Below, piece after piece: positions 34,267 to 42,430 of a stretch of 49,869 bases of DNA; position 1 is the stretch's first letter; every line of letters starts with the position of its first letter. Source of the DNA: a virus; the IMG/VR virus record IMGVR_UViG_3300023119_001893, positions 1 through 49,869 of that record. One strand, given 5' to 3'. The position numbers were made by a program, and so were the translations under genes. The notes beneath the pieces are model-generated. The model had not been told where the DNA came from and made no database searches. It saw nothing but the letters and a program-made list of their open reading frames with translations.

Positions 34267-35732
34267 CATGTACTTCCGTTATACACTTGTAACTTGGCAG
34301 TAACATTATTAAATATAACCATTCCGCCTTGTGGTCCTACTATTGCATCTCTTTCTGCTGTAGAAAAACTTCCAAATGTAACAGTATTTGGTGCAGTAAT
34401 TTTACCGTCTGTGCCATCAATAATAGTAGTACTATCATCTAATCCTACAGATCCGTTGACATCACCTTTAAACACACCGCCATCGCTTGCTACATTTTTC
34501 CAACCATCGTTGTAAACTTGCAATTGTTTTTCGGTAGTGTTAAAAAGTAACACGCCTGTTTCTTGTGCACCACTTAATCCTAATCCGATTTGTGTTGTGC
34601 TATAGTTGGCTTGTTGTATAGGTAGTGTGTTTTCTAAATAAACAGCACTTTCACTTGCTGTTAATGGAAATACCCATGCTCCATTTTCTCTAAAGAAAAC
34701 TCTACCTGCACCCGGAGCATAAACTACATCACCATTTACTGGTGTACCAACTTCGCTAGTTTCTACAGAACCTAAAGTAAGTTTTCCTTCCAGTACATTA
34801 ATATTTCCGTTTGAAGTAAATCTATAATCTGTTTGGGGAGCGGTTCCTAAACCTAATTTTCCGTCATGGAAATAAGCTGACTTGTTAATACCTCCGCCAT
34901 TTACCAAATCTGTTCTAATAGCTACACCGTATACACCGCCTACTATATCACAATGATCTGTTATTGTGTCATCGTTTGTATCTAATGTTCTAAATCTTAA
35001 TCTACCTGCATTATCGCCAGCTGTTAATGTATCACTGTGCCTTCTAACAAAATTGTGTTGTGCTTCAGTATCTTCAGTAGGTTGCTGCAAAACAGATCCG
35101 CCTGTTGCATTTGCTATTTCTAAAGAAACTGTAGATGTTAATAGATCTGAAAAAATTTCGCCAAATCTATTAATTACAATTGTACTATCTTCTGCATGTA
35201 CTTCGCCAATTAAATCGCCAAAATATTGATTAGCAGTAACACTGCCTCCAATACTTGCATCTTGACTTACTACAAGAGTGGCCGTATTTACATCATTTAC
35301 ATCTAAATCACCTGTCGATGCATCAAGTACAATACTACTGTCTGGGCCTACAACGTTAAGATAATAAGTTCCACCTTCTACAACTAAGTCACTTACATCT
35401 AGGTTTGCAGCACTTAGGTTATATATCTGGCTACCATCACCTACCAAACTACCGGCTGTCACCGTGCCTGTAGCAGTAATAGATCCTGATGTAGTAATTT
35501 GTCCAGCAATGTTTATATCGCCAGAACCAAAAATTGTATTAGTAGCTAGATCTAAGTTTCTTGTTAGGGCTTCCGGACTATCATTTAATGCGCCTGTAAT
35601 TCTAATACCGCCCACTGTTGAGCCGTTTCCAACATATAATTCTTGTGTATCTGTTGTCCAGATCATTTCCCCATCTGCTGGGGTGATTAGTAAGCGTTCT
35701 GCATCAGTACCGCGTCTAAGTCGCAAAGCCAT
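34251..35732 (-). CDS. tail fibre / receptor-binding protein with Mtd-like N-terminus
   Basis: A 493-residue tail-fibre protein. The N-terminus (ALRLRRGTDAERLLITPADG, then WTTDTQELYVGNGSTVGG) matches the N-terminal domain of the major tropism determinant type found on many phage fibres. The centre has short beta repeats (GDINIAGQITTSGSITATG). The C-terminal tip (ERDAIVGPQGGMVIFNN, VYNGSTWLDLH) is shared with the 8412-9737 fibre. GGAG-type site (AGGAGAT) before the ATG and a GATAAATAC late-type box upstream. It likely contributes to host recognition. No reverse transcriptase or template repeat was seen nearby, so no diversity-generating system is supported. Confidence 0.85.
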   Translation of the reverse strand: MALRLRRGTDAERLLITPADGEMIWTTDTQELYVGNGSTVGGIRITGALNDSPEALTRNLDLATNTIFGSGDINIAGQITTSGSITATGTVTAGSLVGDGSQIYNLSAANLDVSDLVVEGGTYYLNVVGPDSSIVLDASTGDLDVNDVNTATLVVSQDASIGGSVTANQYFGDLIGEVHAEDSTIVINRFGEIFSDLLTSTVSLEIANATGGSVLQQPTEDTEAQHNFVRRHSDTLTAGDNAGRLRFRTLDTNDDTITDHCDIVGGVYGVAIRTDLVNGGGINKSAYFHDGKLGLGTAPQTDYRFTSNGNINVLEGKLTLGSVETSEVGTPVNGDVVYAPGAGRVFFRENGAWVFPLTASESAVYLENTLPIQQANYSTTQIGLGLSGAQETGVLLFNTTEKQLQVYNDGWKNVASDGGVFKGDVNGSVGLDDSTTIIDGTDGKITAPNTVTFGSFSTAERDAIVGPQGGMVIFNNVTAKLQVYNGSTWLDLH

Positions 35733-35773
35733 GTTAAATATCTCCTAGGTGACAATTATTTTTATCGTACATT

Positions 35774-35782
35774 GTATTTATC
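35774..35782 (-). promoter_or_regulatory. T4-type late promoter box (GATAAATAC)
   Basis: GATAAATAC on the minus strand, about 41 bases before the ATG at 35732, in a 65-base gap. It matches the TATAAATA late consensus and the box of the other minus-strand fibre gene. Confidence 0.55.
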
Positions 35783-35797
35783 ACTGTAGGGCATTTA

Positions 35798-36085
35798 TTA
35801 TTTGTTATGTTTTAGGAATTTAGTTGTACGTTTTGATATATCGTATTTGATTTTCTCAAAATTCATTTTAAAATTAACTTCTTTAATTTCTTCTTCATAT
35901 TCTTCAAAAAAATCATCTAAAACTTGGTCAACAGGAACTTCTTCAGTTTCCTGTTGCATTAAATCAATTTCCCACAGCTCTCCAGATATGAATTCAACTT
36001 CAATCGATTTCATATAGTTTACTGGCAGAAATTTCATATCAACAGTATCGAATATCTCCTGCCAGTACGATTCTTTTCTTTTCAT
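35798..36085 (-). CDS. hypothetical acidic protein (95 aa)
   Basis: A 95-residue protein with a very acidic centre (a DDFFEEYEEEIKEV stretch) and a basic C-terminus (KRTTKFLKHNK). The ATG overlaps the upstream stop (TAATG), so it is the last gene of a short minus-strand operon with the two genes upstream. No known family is recognised. The charge pattern could suit a scaffolding or adaptor role, but that is speculation. Confidence 0.65.
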   Translation of the reverse strand: MKRKESYWQEIFDTVDMKFLPVNYMKSIEVEFISGELWEIDLMQQETEEVPVDQVLDDFFEEYEEEIKEVNFKMNFEKIKYDISKRTTKFLKHNK

Positions 36086-36720
36086 TATGCTGTTTCAGTT
36101 GATTTTTTGCTACTTCTTTTTTTTGTAGGTGAAAGTTCTTCTGCTTGTTCACGCAATTTTTTAGCTTCTTTAAACAAAGCATCTGCTTGTGAACGGTATT
36201 GAGCAGCTAAATCTTCGTCACTTAATACGCCATCTGTTGTCTGTGATGTTGCTGGTTCATCTGAGTACAAAGCAGTTGCATCAACAGGTGTATCAGACGC
36301 ACTTGAGCGGACAGGTACAGTATTACCGTTTTCGTCTTTAAGTGCTAAATCGTTAACAGTGACTCCTTTTTGATCTGCCATAATTTGGTTTAATTCAGCA
36401 AGATTTACTGAAGTTACTGTATTAGGAGTCATTTCAACTAGCTTAGTTGGTACTTTTTGGAATTTACCAGTTTTTTGAAAACCAGCAAGCATATTGCGTC
36501 CATCTGGTAAACTGTTACGAGCCATAGCTTCAGCAAATTCATATGCTGATTGTCCACTTGCTGATTCTACAGCTTTAATTAGTGCATCGTGTTCATCTGC
36601 ACTAAGGCTTTCTGTTGCTACAATTAAACAGTGCTCTGGATCGCCAGGAATAACTCTGTATGCAACAATAACCTTTCTTTGATTGTGGGCAATTCTGCCC
36701 ACATGTTTAATGTTAGCCAT
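36085..36720 (-). CDS. conserved hypothetical phage protein
   Basis: A 211-residue protein. The start at 36720 (MANIKHVGRIAHN) is chosen because GGAGA lies just upstream and the ATG overlaps the stop of the preceding gene. The N-terminal half is mixed alpha/beta (RKVIVAYRVIPGDPEHCLIVATESL). A low-complexity linker (VRSSASDTPVDATALYS) leads to a C-terminal coiled-coil (LAAQYRSQADALFKEAKKLR) and a lysine/serine tail. The architecture suits a structural or assembly protein. I do not recognise a named family. Confidence 0.65.
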   Translation of the reverse strand: MANIKHVGRIAHNQRKVIVAYRVIPGDPEHCLIVATESLSADEHDALIKAVESASGQSAYEFAEAMARNSLPDGRNMLAGFQKTGKFQKVPTKLVEMTPNTVTSVNLAELNQIMADQKGVTVNDLALKDENGNTVPVRSSASDTPVDATALYSDEPATSQTTDGVLSDEDLAAQYRSQADALFKEAKKLREQAEELSPTKKRSSKKSTETA

Positions 36721-36961
36721 TATCTTCTCCTGTGCCGTCATCGGCTGGTTGTTGTGCTGCTTCAGCACCTTCTTGTGCTGCTTTTGCTTGCTCTTCAACC
36801 GTTTTTAGAAAAGTATCTAGTTTGTTGAAAAGTGTACCTACAGCAGCAAGCTCTTGGGCTTTGAACGTTCCACGTTCGGTTGCCAATTCAATAACACCAC
36901 GCATTACTGCTAGGTCTTGAATGTTTAAATCATTTGAAGTTTGTGCTTCTGTCGCTGACAT
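36713..36961 (-). CDS. conserved small phage protein (82 aa)
   Basis: An 82-residue protein of helical character: LNIQDLAVMRGVIELATERG, then ELAAVGTLFNKLDTFL, then an Ala/Gln/Glu-rich C-terminal tail. From memory, similar short proteins with this helix pattern occur in marine T4-like phages without a known role. AAGGAG lies before the ATG. It overlaps the following gene by eight bases. No enzyme motif is present. Confidence 0.7.
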   Translation of the reverse strand: MSATEAQTSNDLNIQDLAVMRGVIELATERGTFKAQELAAVGTLFNKLDTFLKTVEEQAKAAQEGAEAAQQPADDGTGEDNG

Positions 36962-37002
36962 GTATTTTTTCTCCTTCTACATATGTAATTATCTGCGCAT
37001 AT

Positions 37003-37275
37003 TTAATTATATTTTAAATGTGGACAAGCTAACATGAAAAAACTCAGCTCGCTTGCCTTTTCAAATCCTATTGTATATACTTTGGATAGATTGTTATTTT
37101 TAAGTATAACATTTATTCCAAAAAAGTACCTTCCACTTAGATTTTCTTCTATCCAAGTCACCATAGCGTTTTCTAGATTATAAGAACGTTCTAATTCTGT
37201 TGTAACAAAATGCTCTGGACAAAAATCAACACGTCTTAATTTTAGTACATCTAATTCTTTAATTAGATTTTTCAC
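37003..37275 (-). CDS. hypothetical protein (90 aa), GTG start
   Basis: A 90-residue protein of unknown family. It begins with GTG at 37275, positioned five bases after a perfect AGGAGG, and overlapping the stop of the VWA gene (GTGA). There is no earlier ATG option because the upstream sequence is the VWA gene in another frame. The sequence has mixed strands (RYFFGINVILKNNN) and ends CPHLKYN. It is translationally coupled to the VWA protein and could be a partner of it. Confidence 0.65.
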   Translation of the reverse strand: MKNLIKELDVLKLRRVDFCPEHFVTTELERSYNLENAMVTWIEENLSGRYFFGINVILKNNNLSKVYTIGFEKASELSFFMLACPHLKYN

Positions 37276-38579
37276 GCTGCCTCCTGGTAATGAGCAGTAA
37301 CGCCAAATGGTGATTGCAATTCTTTATTATGGTTACTGTGTATAATGAAAATAGTATCACAGTAGTTCTCATCTCCCCAGCTATCCCAAGCATAGCCGTC
37401 GGTGAACATGATAAACTTTTTAGGCTGAATATCGTTGTCTTTCATATATGTCCAATTAACCATAAAGTCAGTGCCACCGCCACCAAAGATTTCGTATTCT
37501 GTCAAGTCTTCGCCACCGTCTGCACTAAAATCCTGTTCATTATATACAGCCGTATCAAAGCACCACAATTTAATACGGTAATCTTTGTATTCGTCCATAA
37601 TGCCTTTAATTTCACCTAAAAAGTCTTTAGCCTGATCGTTACCAATCGAACCACTCATATCTATTGAAATACAAATGTCAATAGTATCCATAAAGTTCAT
37701 ACCTGGTAAAATAGCACCTGTGTGCCAGCCTTTGCGTGAAGGACGACTAAATGTATAATCGCTTTTGATAGTGCTTTGAATCTGCTGACGTAACAATTCA
37801 CGCCAGTTCATTTTAGGCTCTGTAAGTTCTTTTATAAGACGTTCTACTCCAGCAGGCACATTACCAGCACCAGCAGTTTGAGCAGCATTAATCATTGCTT
37901 CTTTAATTTCATCTTTTATTTGATCAATTTCAGCTTTGCTGTACTTAGGACGCCCTTTTCCTTTACCTTCTTCCTCACTGTCACCTTCTAAGTCCAAATG
38001 CTCGTCTAACATTTCGCCAAGTTGTTCTAAAAATTCTTCACCTTCTTTTTTAGCTTTTTCAAACAATTCGTCATAAACTTCTTCACTTGTCCAGCCACGG
38101 TATTTAAAATCTTGATAACAATCCACAATTTTAGGTTTAGTACCGATCCGTCCGTCTACAAGTTCATTATTTACAATATAATCAGCTGAAATATTATAAA
38201 GCATTGGATTACGATCATTTCTACGACCTAAATGATCATATACCATGTGATAAATTTCGTGTGCAAGGACAAATTCAATCTCTTTATTGTCCATAGCATT
38301 AAAAAATTGTGTATTGTAATATAAGTTACGACCGTCTACTGCGGCAGTCATTAACCACTCGTCTGCAGGTACAATTTTTAGACGTGTTGCCATGTTACCA
38401 AAAAACGGATGCCGCAACAACAAACCTACACGAGCAGTAATAATGCGCTCATGTACTTCTTCACGCATAGCAAGCAAATCTTTTTCAGAAATATCAGGAT
38501 CTGGCTGCCATGATTTTAATTTTGTTTGTGTTTCTTTTGCAGACATTTTCATTGCGGTTACGTAACTAAAGTCTAACAT
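37272..38579 (-). CDS. metallopeptidase-like/VWA-like protein (MoxR partner)
   Basis: A 435-residue protein with two domains. The N-terminal part has FVLAHEIYHMVYDH (HExxH zinc motif at 107-111), as in the DUF2201 family. The C-terminal part is a VWA-like domain with DICISIDMSGS (metal-ion-dependent adhesion motif, 307-311) and a GGGGTDF segment. A charged linker (about 180-225) separates them. In bacteria, such proteins pair with MoxR AAA+ ATPases as chaperone-like insertion systems; here the ATPase gene is immediately upstream. Phage homologues exist in T4-like marine phages. It has its own promoter, and a terminator stands before it. Confidence 0.85.
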   Translation of the reverse strand: MLDFSYVTAMKMSAKETQTKLKSWQPDPDISEKDLLAMREEVHERIITARVGLLLRHPFFGNMATRLKIVPADEWLMTAAVDGRNLYYNTQFFNAMDNKEIEFVLAHEIYHMVYDHLGRRNDRNPMLYNISADYIVNNELVDGRIGTKPKIVDCYQDFKYRGWTSEEVYDELFEKAKKEGEEFLEQLGEMLDEHLDLEGDSEEEGKGKGRPKYSKAEIDQIKDEIKEAMINAAQTAGAGNVPAGVERLIKELTEPKMNWRELLRQQIQSTIKSDYTFSRPSRKGWHTGAILPGMNFMDTIDICISIDMSGSIGNDQAKDFLGEIKGIMDEYKDYRIKLWCFDTAVYNEQDFSADGGEDLTEYEIFGGGGTDFMVNWTYMKDNDIQPKKFIMFTDGYAWDSWGDENYCDTIFIIHSNHNKELQSPFGVTAHYQEAA

Positions 38580-38606
38580 TGTATTCCTTTCATCAGTGCT
38601 AATATT

Positions 38607-38634
38607 AATATAACACTATTTACATATCTGTCAA
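38607..38634 (-). promoter_or_regulatory. sigma70-type promoter of the VWA gene
   Basis: On the minus strand a perfect TTGACA (38634-38629), a 16-base spacer and TATATT (38612-38607). The ATG at 38579 has AAAGGAA upstream. The promoter lies immediately after the terminator of the MoxR gene, so the two genes can be expressed separately. Confidence 0.75.
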
Positions 38635-38636
38635 CC

Positions 38637-38667
38637 AAAAAAAATGGGCAACTCGAAAGTTGCCCAT
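38637..38667 (-). terminator. Rho-independent terminator after the MoxR gene
   Basis: A perfect 10-base stem (38644-38653 with 38658-38667) closed by a TTCG tetraloop on the minus strand, followed by seven T residues (38643-38637). It is the most convincing terminator in the window. Confidence 0.9.
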
Positions 38668-38676
38668 TATACACCG

Positions 38677-39759
38677 TTATGCGCTTTGTGCAGCCTTGAT
38701 GTATTTGCCATACCGCTCATGAAACTCATCAAAGCATTCAACTTCGTCTGGATCAATTGGCAACGAATATTGTGTAAGTGCAAGTTTAATGCCCATTACT
38801 ACTAATTCTGTTTCAAAATTATCCATTGCAAAACGCAAGAAGTTGTTTACTTTGTCATCAAACTTTTTATCATTTGCGTCTGATGCTTCTTTAAGTTCAT
38901 AACAAAGAGATACAGTCAAGGAATACTTGGCACTGATTTCTTTTGTTTGTAGCTCTTTAACCTTACCGTTGAGAATATCGGTAGGATTCGGCATGTTTGC
39001 AGCGACTTTACGGTGCGCCATAAATTTGACAGCCAACCCTTCACCAACTGCACCTGCAACCAAATCTGTTGTAGTGCCTTCGTCGAGTTGATCGTCTAGC
39101 AATTCGCTTACAAAACTCCAGCTACGTGGAGTAGCAAAACTACGGCTTGAACTTTTAGGATCAAAATCGTATAAGTCTTGTTTAGCAAATTGCAAATAAC
39201 CGACAACATCTTGGTGTATTTTATTGTCAACTGCCCAGTTAAACCAGTCGTCAAAATTAACACCCATTTCGATGTGAATAAATCGGTTAGCAAGCGGAGC
39301 AGGCATACGATATGTAACACCTTTGTCTGCTTCGCGGTTACCTGCCGCAACGATAATCACGTTGTCGGGCAGTTTGTACTGTCCTACACGACGATTGAGA
39401 ATTAACTGATACGCTGCCGCTTGTACAGCAGGAGCAGCTGAGTTCATCTCGTCTAAGAACAAAACAATATGATCGTATTCAGCTGCCATAGCCTCGTCTG
39501 GCAGCTCTGCTGGAGCACCCCAAACCATTTTGTTAGCATTGCTATCAAAATACGGAATGCCTTTAATATCTGTCGGTTCCCAAAGTGACAAACGAATGTC
39601 AATTAGAAAACTATTAGGCAGACTATTTGTAATCTGCGCAACAATATCCGACTTACCAATACCTGGAGGACCCCACAAAAAGATCGGACGTTGTTTCTGC
39701 ATTGCAACTCGCAGTGCATTTTTAGCTTTATTTGGATTAAGAGTACGTGCTTCTGACAT
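38677..39759 (-). CDS. MoxR-type AAA+ ATPase
   Basis: A 360-residue ATPase. Walker A is WGPPGIGKSD (residues 29-38), and Walker B is VLFLDEMNSA near residue 99. NVIIVAAGNREAD provides sensor 1. The C-terminal part is helical. These features fit the MoxR group, which works with VWA proteins on protein assembly or metal insertion; the VWA/HExxH protein encoded next is the expected partner. AAGGAA lies before the ATG. A sigma70 promoter precedes it and a strong terminator follows. In phages the role is not established. Confidence 0.85.
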   Translation of the reverse strand: MSEARTLNPNKAKNALRVAMQKQRPIFLWGPPGIGKSDIVAQITNSLPNSFLIDIRLSLWEPTDIKGIPYFDSNANKMVWGAPAELPDEAMAAEYDHIVLFLDEMNSAAPAVQAAAYQLILNRRVGQYKLPDNVIIVAAGNREADKGVTYRMPAPLANRFIHIEMGVNFDDWFNWAVDNKIHQDVVGYLQFAKQDLYDFDPKSSSRSFATPRSWSFVSELLDDQLDEGTTTDLVAGAVGEGLAVKFMAHRKVAANMPNPTDILNGKVKELQTKEISAKYSLTVSLCYELKEASDANDKKFDDKVNNFLRFAMDNFETELVVMGIKLALTQYSLPIDPDEVECFDEFHERYGKYIKAAQSA

Positions 39760-39793
39760 GTGTATTCCTTTTTGTTTCAGTGCCTATACATAA

Positions 39794-39822
39794 TTTATAT
39801 AGTAATTGATATCAAAGGTCAA
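39794..39822 (-). promoter_or_regulatory. sigma70-type promoter of the MoxR gene
   Basis: On the minus strand TTGACC (39822-39817, one mismatch), a 17-base spacer and TATAAA (39799-39794). The -35 overlaps the stop region of the Smr-domain gene. The start codon at 39759 follows 34 bases downstream with AAGGAA. Confidence 0.65.
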
Positions 39823-40049
39823 CCTTTTTTCTTTAATTTTACCAAAAAACTTCCTGGATTGTGTCTTTCTTGTCTGTATTCTCTAATAAGTGGATGATTT
39901 TGTGCCCATGTAGGAAATTCACGCATCATTGCACCTTGTCCTGTTATTACTGTAACTTTTTTATAATTATCATAATATGCTCGTTCTATAGAACGTTTAA
40001 ATTTGCGCCATCCTTCGTGTATGTGACATCCATGTAAATCAATTCTCAT
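39819..40049 (-). CDS. Smr-domain protein (stand-alone)
   Basis: A 76-residue protein with the Smr (MutS2 C-terminal) signature: IDLHGCHIHEGW near the N-terminus (LDLHG motif with a following His) and VTVITGQGAMM (the HGxG position reads TGQG). The length is that of a bare Smr domain (about 75-80 residues). Smr domains nick or cleave nucleic acids; the replaced His in the second motif may alter this. It overlaps the previous gene by 11 bases and is the last gene before the MoxR promoter. Confidence 0.8.
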   Translation of the reverse strand: MRIDLHGCHIHEGWRKFKRSIERAYYDNYKKVTVITGQGAMMREFPTWAQNHPLIREYRQERHNPGSFLVKLKKKG

Positions 40050-40422
40050 TACCTTGTCTCTTCATTGCTTTTGTAAGTCCATACTTACGTAAATCGCCAC
40101 TAAAGAGAGTAAGTTCGACTGCTTTTTTTTCGTTTGTAACAGTAATACTTCTGTTTGTAAGATAGTAAGGACAGTCAATAAATTGATCTAAAAAGATAAT
40201 AACTTGGGTTGTCATGGGCATATCACGTGGATATGGAATATCATATGTTTGTAGTTCTATTTTAGTAATAACATCCATGCCGTCGTCGGTAAGTCTAAGT
40301 CCACCAACATCTTTATTACGTGTGTTGTACCACCATATAGGCATCATTGCTTTTACATTTTGTTCGCTTGTGCTTTGTCCTAATTCTCGTAAAAATAATT
40401 TTGTGTATACAATTTTATTCAT
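40039..40422 (-). CDS. conserved hypothetical protein
   Basis: A 127-residue protein with WYNTRNKDVGGLRLTDDGMD near the N-terminus and LDQFIDCPYYL in the middle, then a KAVELTLFSGDLRKYG C-terminal region. From memory similar proteins occur in T4-like marine phages, with unknown function. The ATG at 40422 overlaps the upstream gene; a GTG five codons earlier is possible but less likely. Both ends overlap neighbours, placing it in the minus-strand operon. Confidence 0.65.
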   Translation of the reverse strand: MNKIVYTKLFLRELGQSTSEQNVKAMMPIWWYNTRNKDVGGLRLTDDGMDVITKIELQTYDIPYPRDMPMTTQVIIFLDQFIDCPYYLTNRSITVTNEKKAVELTLFSGDLRKYGLTKAMKRQGNEN

Positions 40423-40705
40423 TTGAAATAGTTTCACCGTTAGTTAACTTTACAACAGTGAACAAATCAGTTTTAAACATTTGATTTAATTTTTTTGCTA
40501 GATTATGTGCATGACCAGGGTTTGAGAAACTTGTTTTTTTATACTTAGGACCGGGGTAGTTTGTTAAACCATTTGAACTTTTAAGATTAAAAGGCTCATT
40601 ATTATAAAAAACAGCCCAAATTGCTTCAGCTGCTAAAATTTGTTCACATTTGTAAGTAGCTGGATTGGTATATTCCATTAGTATATTTGGCTTAGGTCTA
40701 CTCAT
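40415..40705 (-). CDS. conserved hypothetical phage protein (SRPKPN family)
   Basis: A 96-residue protein starting SRPKPNILMEYTN, with EAIWAVFYNNEPFNL and YPGPKYKKTSFSNPGHAHNL. From memory this pattern is conserved across T4-like marine phages, but no role is known. CGGAG precedes the ATG, and a GGATAAATA late-type box lies further upstream. The Pro/Lys-rich PGPKYKK segment may bind a partner; this is a guess. Confidence 0.75.
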   Translation of the reverse strand: MSRPKPNILMEYTNPATYKCEQILAAEAIWAVFYNNEPFNLKSSNGLTNYPGPKYKKTSFSNPGHAHNLAKKLNQMFKTDLFTVVKLTNGETISNE

Positions 40706-40730
40706 ATGCGTCTCCGATTAACTACGCATA

Positions 40731-40738
40731 TATTTATC
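40731..40738 (-). promoter_or_regulatory. late-type promoter box (GATAAATA)
   Basis: GATAAATA on the minus strand in a 51-base gap, 25 bases before the ATG at 40705. Same box as those at the two tail-fibre genes. Confidence 0.45.
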
Positions 40739-40756
40739 CTTTTTATACGCCTTTAA

Positions 40757-40999
40757 TTACCAATCCGAGCCTTTACTACCTAATTCTATTACAATATCTT
40801 CAATAGAACCGCCTGCGTTTTCTTTAACAAATTTTTCTAAATCGCCATTTAGTCTTGCTAAAACTATTCCTAAAGTAAATGCAAGATTTTTTGCAGTTGT
40901 AATATCAAGTTTAACCTCTCTAGCATTGCTACTATCTGCTGATTTTACTTTTTGGATAAATTGTTGTAATGGAATAGTATTAATTGGTTCTATTGACAT
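40757..40999 (-). CDS. conserved hypothetical phage protein (80 aa)
   Basis: An 80-residue protein: EPINTIPLQQFIQKVKSADS, then REVKLDITTAKNLAFTLG and a helical C-terminus. From memory this short sequence pattern is conserved in T4-like marine phages, with no assigned role. It overlaps the preceding gene by 20 bases and no strong ribosome site is present, so translational coupling is likely. No enzyme motif or membrane segment. Confidence 0.75.
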   Translation of the reverse strand: MSIEPINTIPLQQFIQKVKSADSSNAREVKLDITTAKNLAFTLGIVLARLNGDLEKFVKENAGGSIEDIVIELGSKGSDW

Positions 41000-41453
41000 G
41001 CTTTAGTTTTTCTTTCATTTCTAATTCAGTCTTAAAAGGCCCGATGTAATCATTACGTTCTATTGTAATCAGTTTTGGACAAAAACTTTTAAGCCAATTA
41101 ACATTGAATTTGATTAAGTAAAATCCTGCACAATAAACACTTTTACTTTTTTCACTTTTAGTGAATAAAGGCAATTTTCTTTTAATATCAAACATACTAT
41201 TATAAGGTAATCCTTTTGATGGATAACCATGTACTTCATATATTTCGTTTGAATTTTTGTTGTTAATTTGTTTTAAAATAAATTGCAAACCAACATGTTT
41301 TTTTAGCTGACGTTCGTTTGAGTAAACTTTAACATCGCCTTGTTTTGCAAGAATAAAGCCATCTTCGTTTTTACTCAATGTGCCTACTCTTTGTCCGTTA
41401 TCTTCTACTATCCAAAATTTGTTTTCTAATACTGGTTTTGCTTTTACGCTCAT
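40980..41453 (-). CDS. conserved hypothetical protein
   Basis: A 157-residue, Lys-rich protein. The first 60 residues look like short beta strands (FWIVEDNGQRVGTL, GFILAKQGDVKVYS). The second part has YEVHGYPSKGLPYNSMFDIK and YCAGFYLIKFN segments. Its ATG overlaps the exonuclease stop (ATGA). I believe related proteins accompany the exonuclease gene in marine T4-like phages, but I cannot name the family. The basic character would suit nucleic-acid binding. Confidence 0.65.
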   Translation of the reverse strand: MSVKAKPVLENKFWIVEDNGQRVGTLSKNEDGFILAKQGDVKVYSNERQLKKHVGLQFILKQINNKNSNEIYEVHGYPSKGLPYNSMFDIKRKLPLFTKSEKSKSVYCAGFYLIKFNVNWLKSFCPKLITIERNDYIGPFKTELEMKEKLKHVNRTN

Positions 41454-42430
41454 GAATTATATCTCGCTTGTAATGGTTCAGCATAACTAGCTGCTTGATC
41501 TGCAATACGTTGTAAGTCCCAACGAGCACAAAATTTCATTAGACGCATGCCTACTTGACTTACATTTTTACTTTCTGCTTGATTAATTGTGTTATTTATT
41601 TCTTGTCTAATATTTTCAGGTTGTGCAGTCAAATCACAAAGTGTTACGTTACGATTGTAATCATCAAGTACACGATGCTCTATACCTTCATGATCTACCC
41701 AACGTTGTAGCATCATGTTATTCCAATTGTAACCTTTAGTTTCTTTATCAGCAAATGCTTCTAACAAACCTACTTTGTTCTTAGTGCCTTTCTTGCGTAC
41801 ACCTGGATAAGCACTAAACACATTATCGCTAGTGTCACCACGCATACATTTTTCAAATAACATAAAAGCAGGATCTGGTGACGCTTTAGGTTCTTTAGTT
41901 TTCTTATCCACAACATGACGACCTTTGTCGTCAAAGTATCCTTCATGGGTAATAGTTGTGTTACTAACACCATTATATTGCCGCACGTTAGGAGCAATCA
42001 ATTGTGCAAAGTCGCCATCTGTACTAATAATTACATGATCGTCATCTGGATGATTTTGTATCCAGCCAGCAATAAGATCATCTGCTTCTAGTACAGGATT
42101 GTGTAATACAGTGCAGTTAGTCTTGTCTGTAACAAACTCTTTAAACTCATCAAAGATTTCCCAAAACACTTTATCTTCTTCTGCTTCACGTGGACTCATT
42201 GCATCGCGATGTTCTTTACGGTTGCGCTTATACGGCTCGTAAAAGTCTTTACGCCAACTGCGTCCTTCTAAGCAGAAAACAACGTGCGAACCATTAAAGT
42301 CCTGCCACGCTTTCTTAATACTGTTAAGGGTAATATGCATTGCCATGCCAACTTTAGTATCAATGTCGCCACGTACAACATGTCGAGCACGGAAGAATGT
42401 GTTAGCAGTGTCAATTAAAATATAAGTCAT
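41450..42430 (-). CDS. rnh: T4-type RNase H / 5'-3' exonuclease
   Basis: A 326-residue FEN/PIN-type nuclease. Metal-binding acids are visible in ILIDTANTFF (Asp 7), the EADDLIAGW region near residue 120, STDGDFAQL near 140 and RGDTSDNVF near 200. RKDFYEPYKRNR is the typical arch/substrate region. The family removes RNA primers and trims flaps during lagging-strand synthesis; in T4 the protein is RNase H. The length fits the T4 enzyme (about 305). It is part of the overlapping minus-strand run and supports a T4-like replication system. Confidence 0.85.
   Translation of the reverse strand: MTYILIDTANTFFRARHVVRGDIDTKVGMAMHITLNSIKKAWQDFNGSHVVFCLEGRSWRKDFYEPYKRNRKEHRDAMSPREAEEDKVFWEIFDEFKEFVTDKTNCTVLHNPVLEADDLIAGWIQNHPDDDHVIISTDGDFAQLIAPNVRQYNGVSNTTITHEGYFDDKGRHVVDKKTKEPKASPDPAFMLFEKCMRGDTSDNVFSAYPGVRKKGTKNKVGLLEAFADKETKGYNWNNMMLQRWVDHEGIEHRVLDDYNRNVTLCDLTAQPENIRQEINNTINQAESKNVSQVGMRLMKFCARWDLQRIADQAASYAEPLQARYNS

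Noticed and set aside
34251-35732. Diversity-generating retroelement (Mtd-like fibre)
   Set aside because: No reverse transcriptase gene and no template/variable repeat pair was seen in the window. Only the N-terminal domain resembles Mtd.
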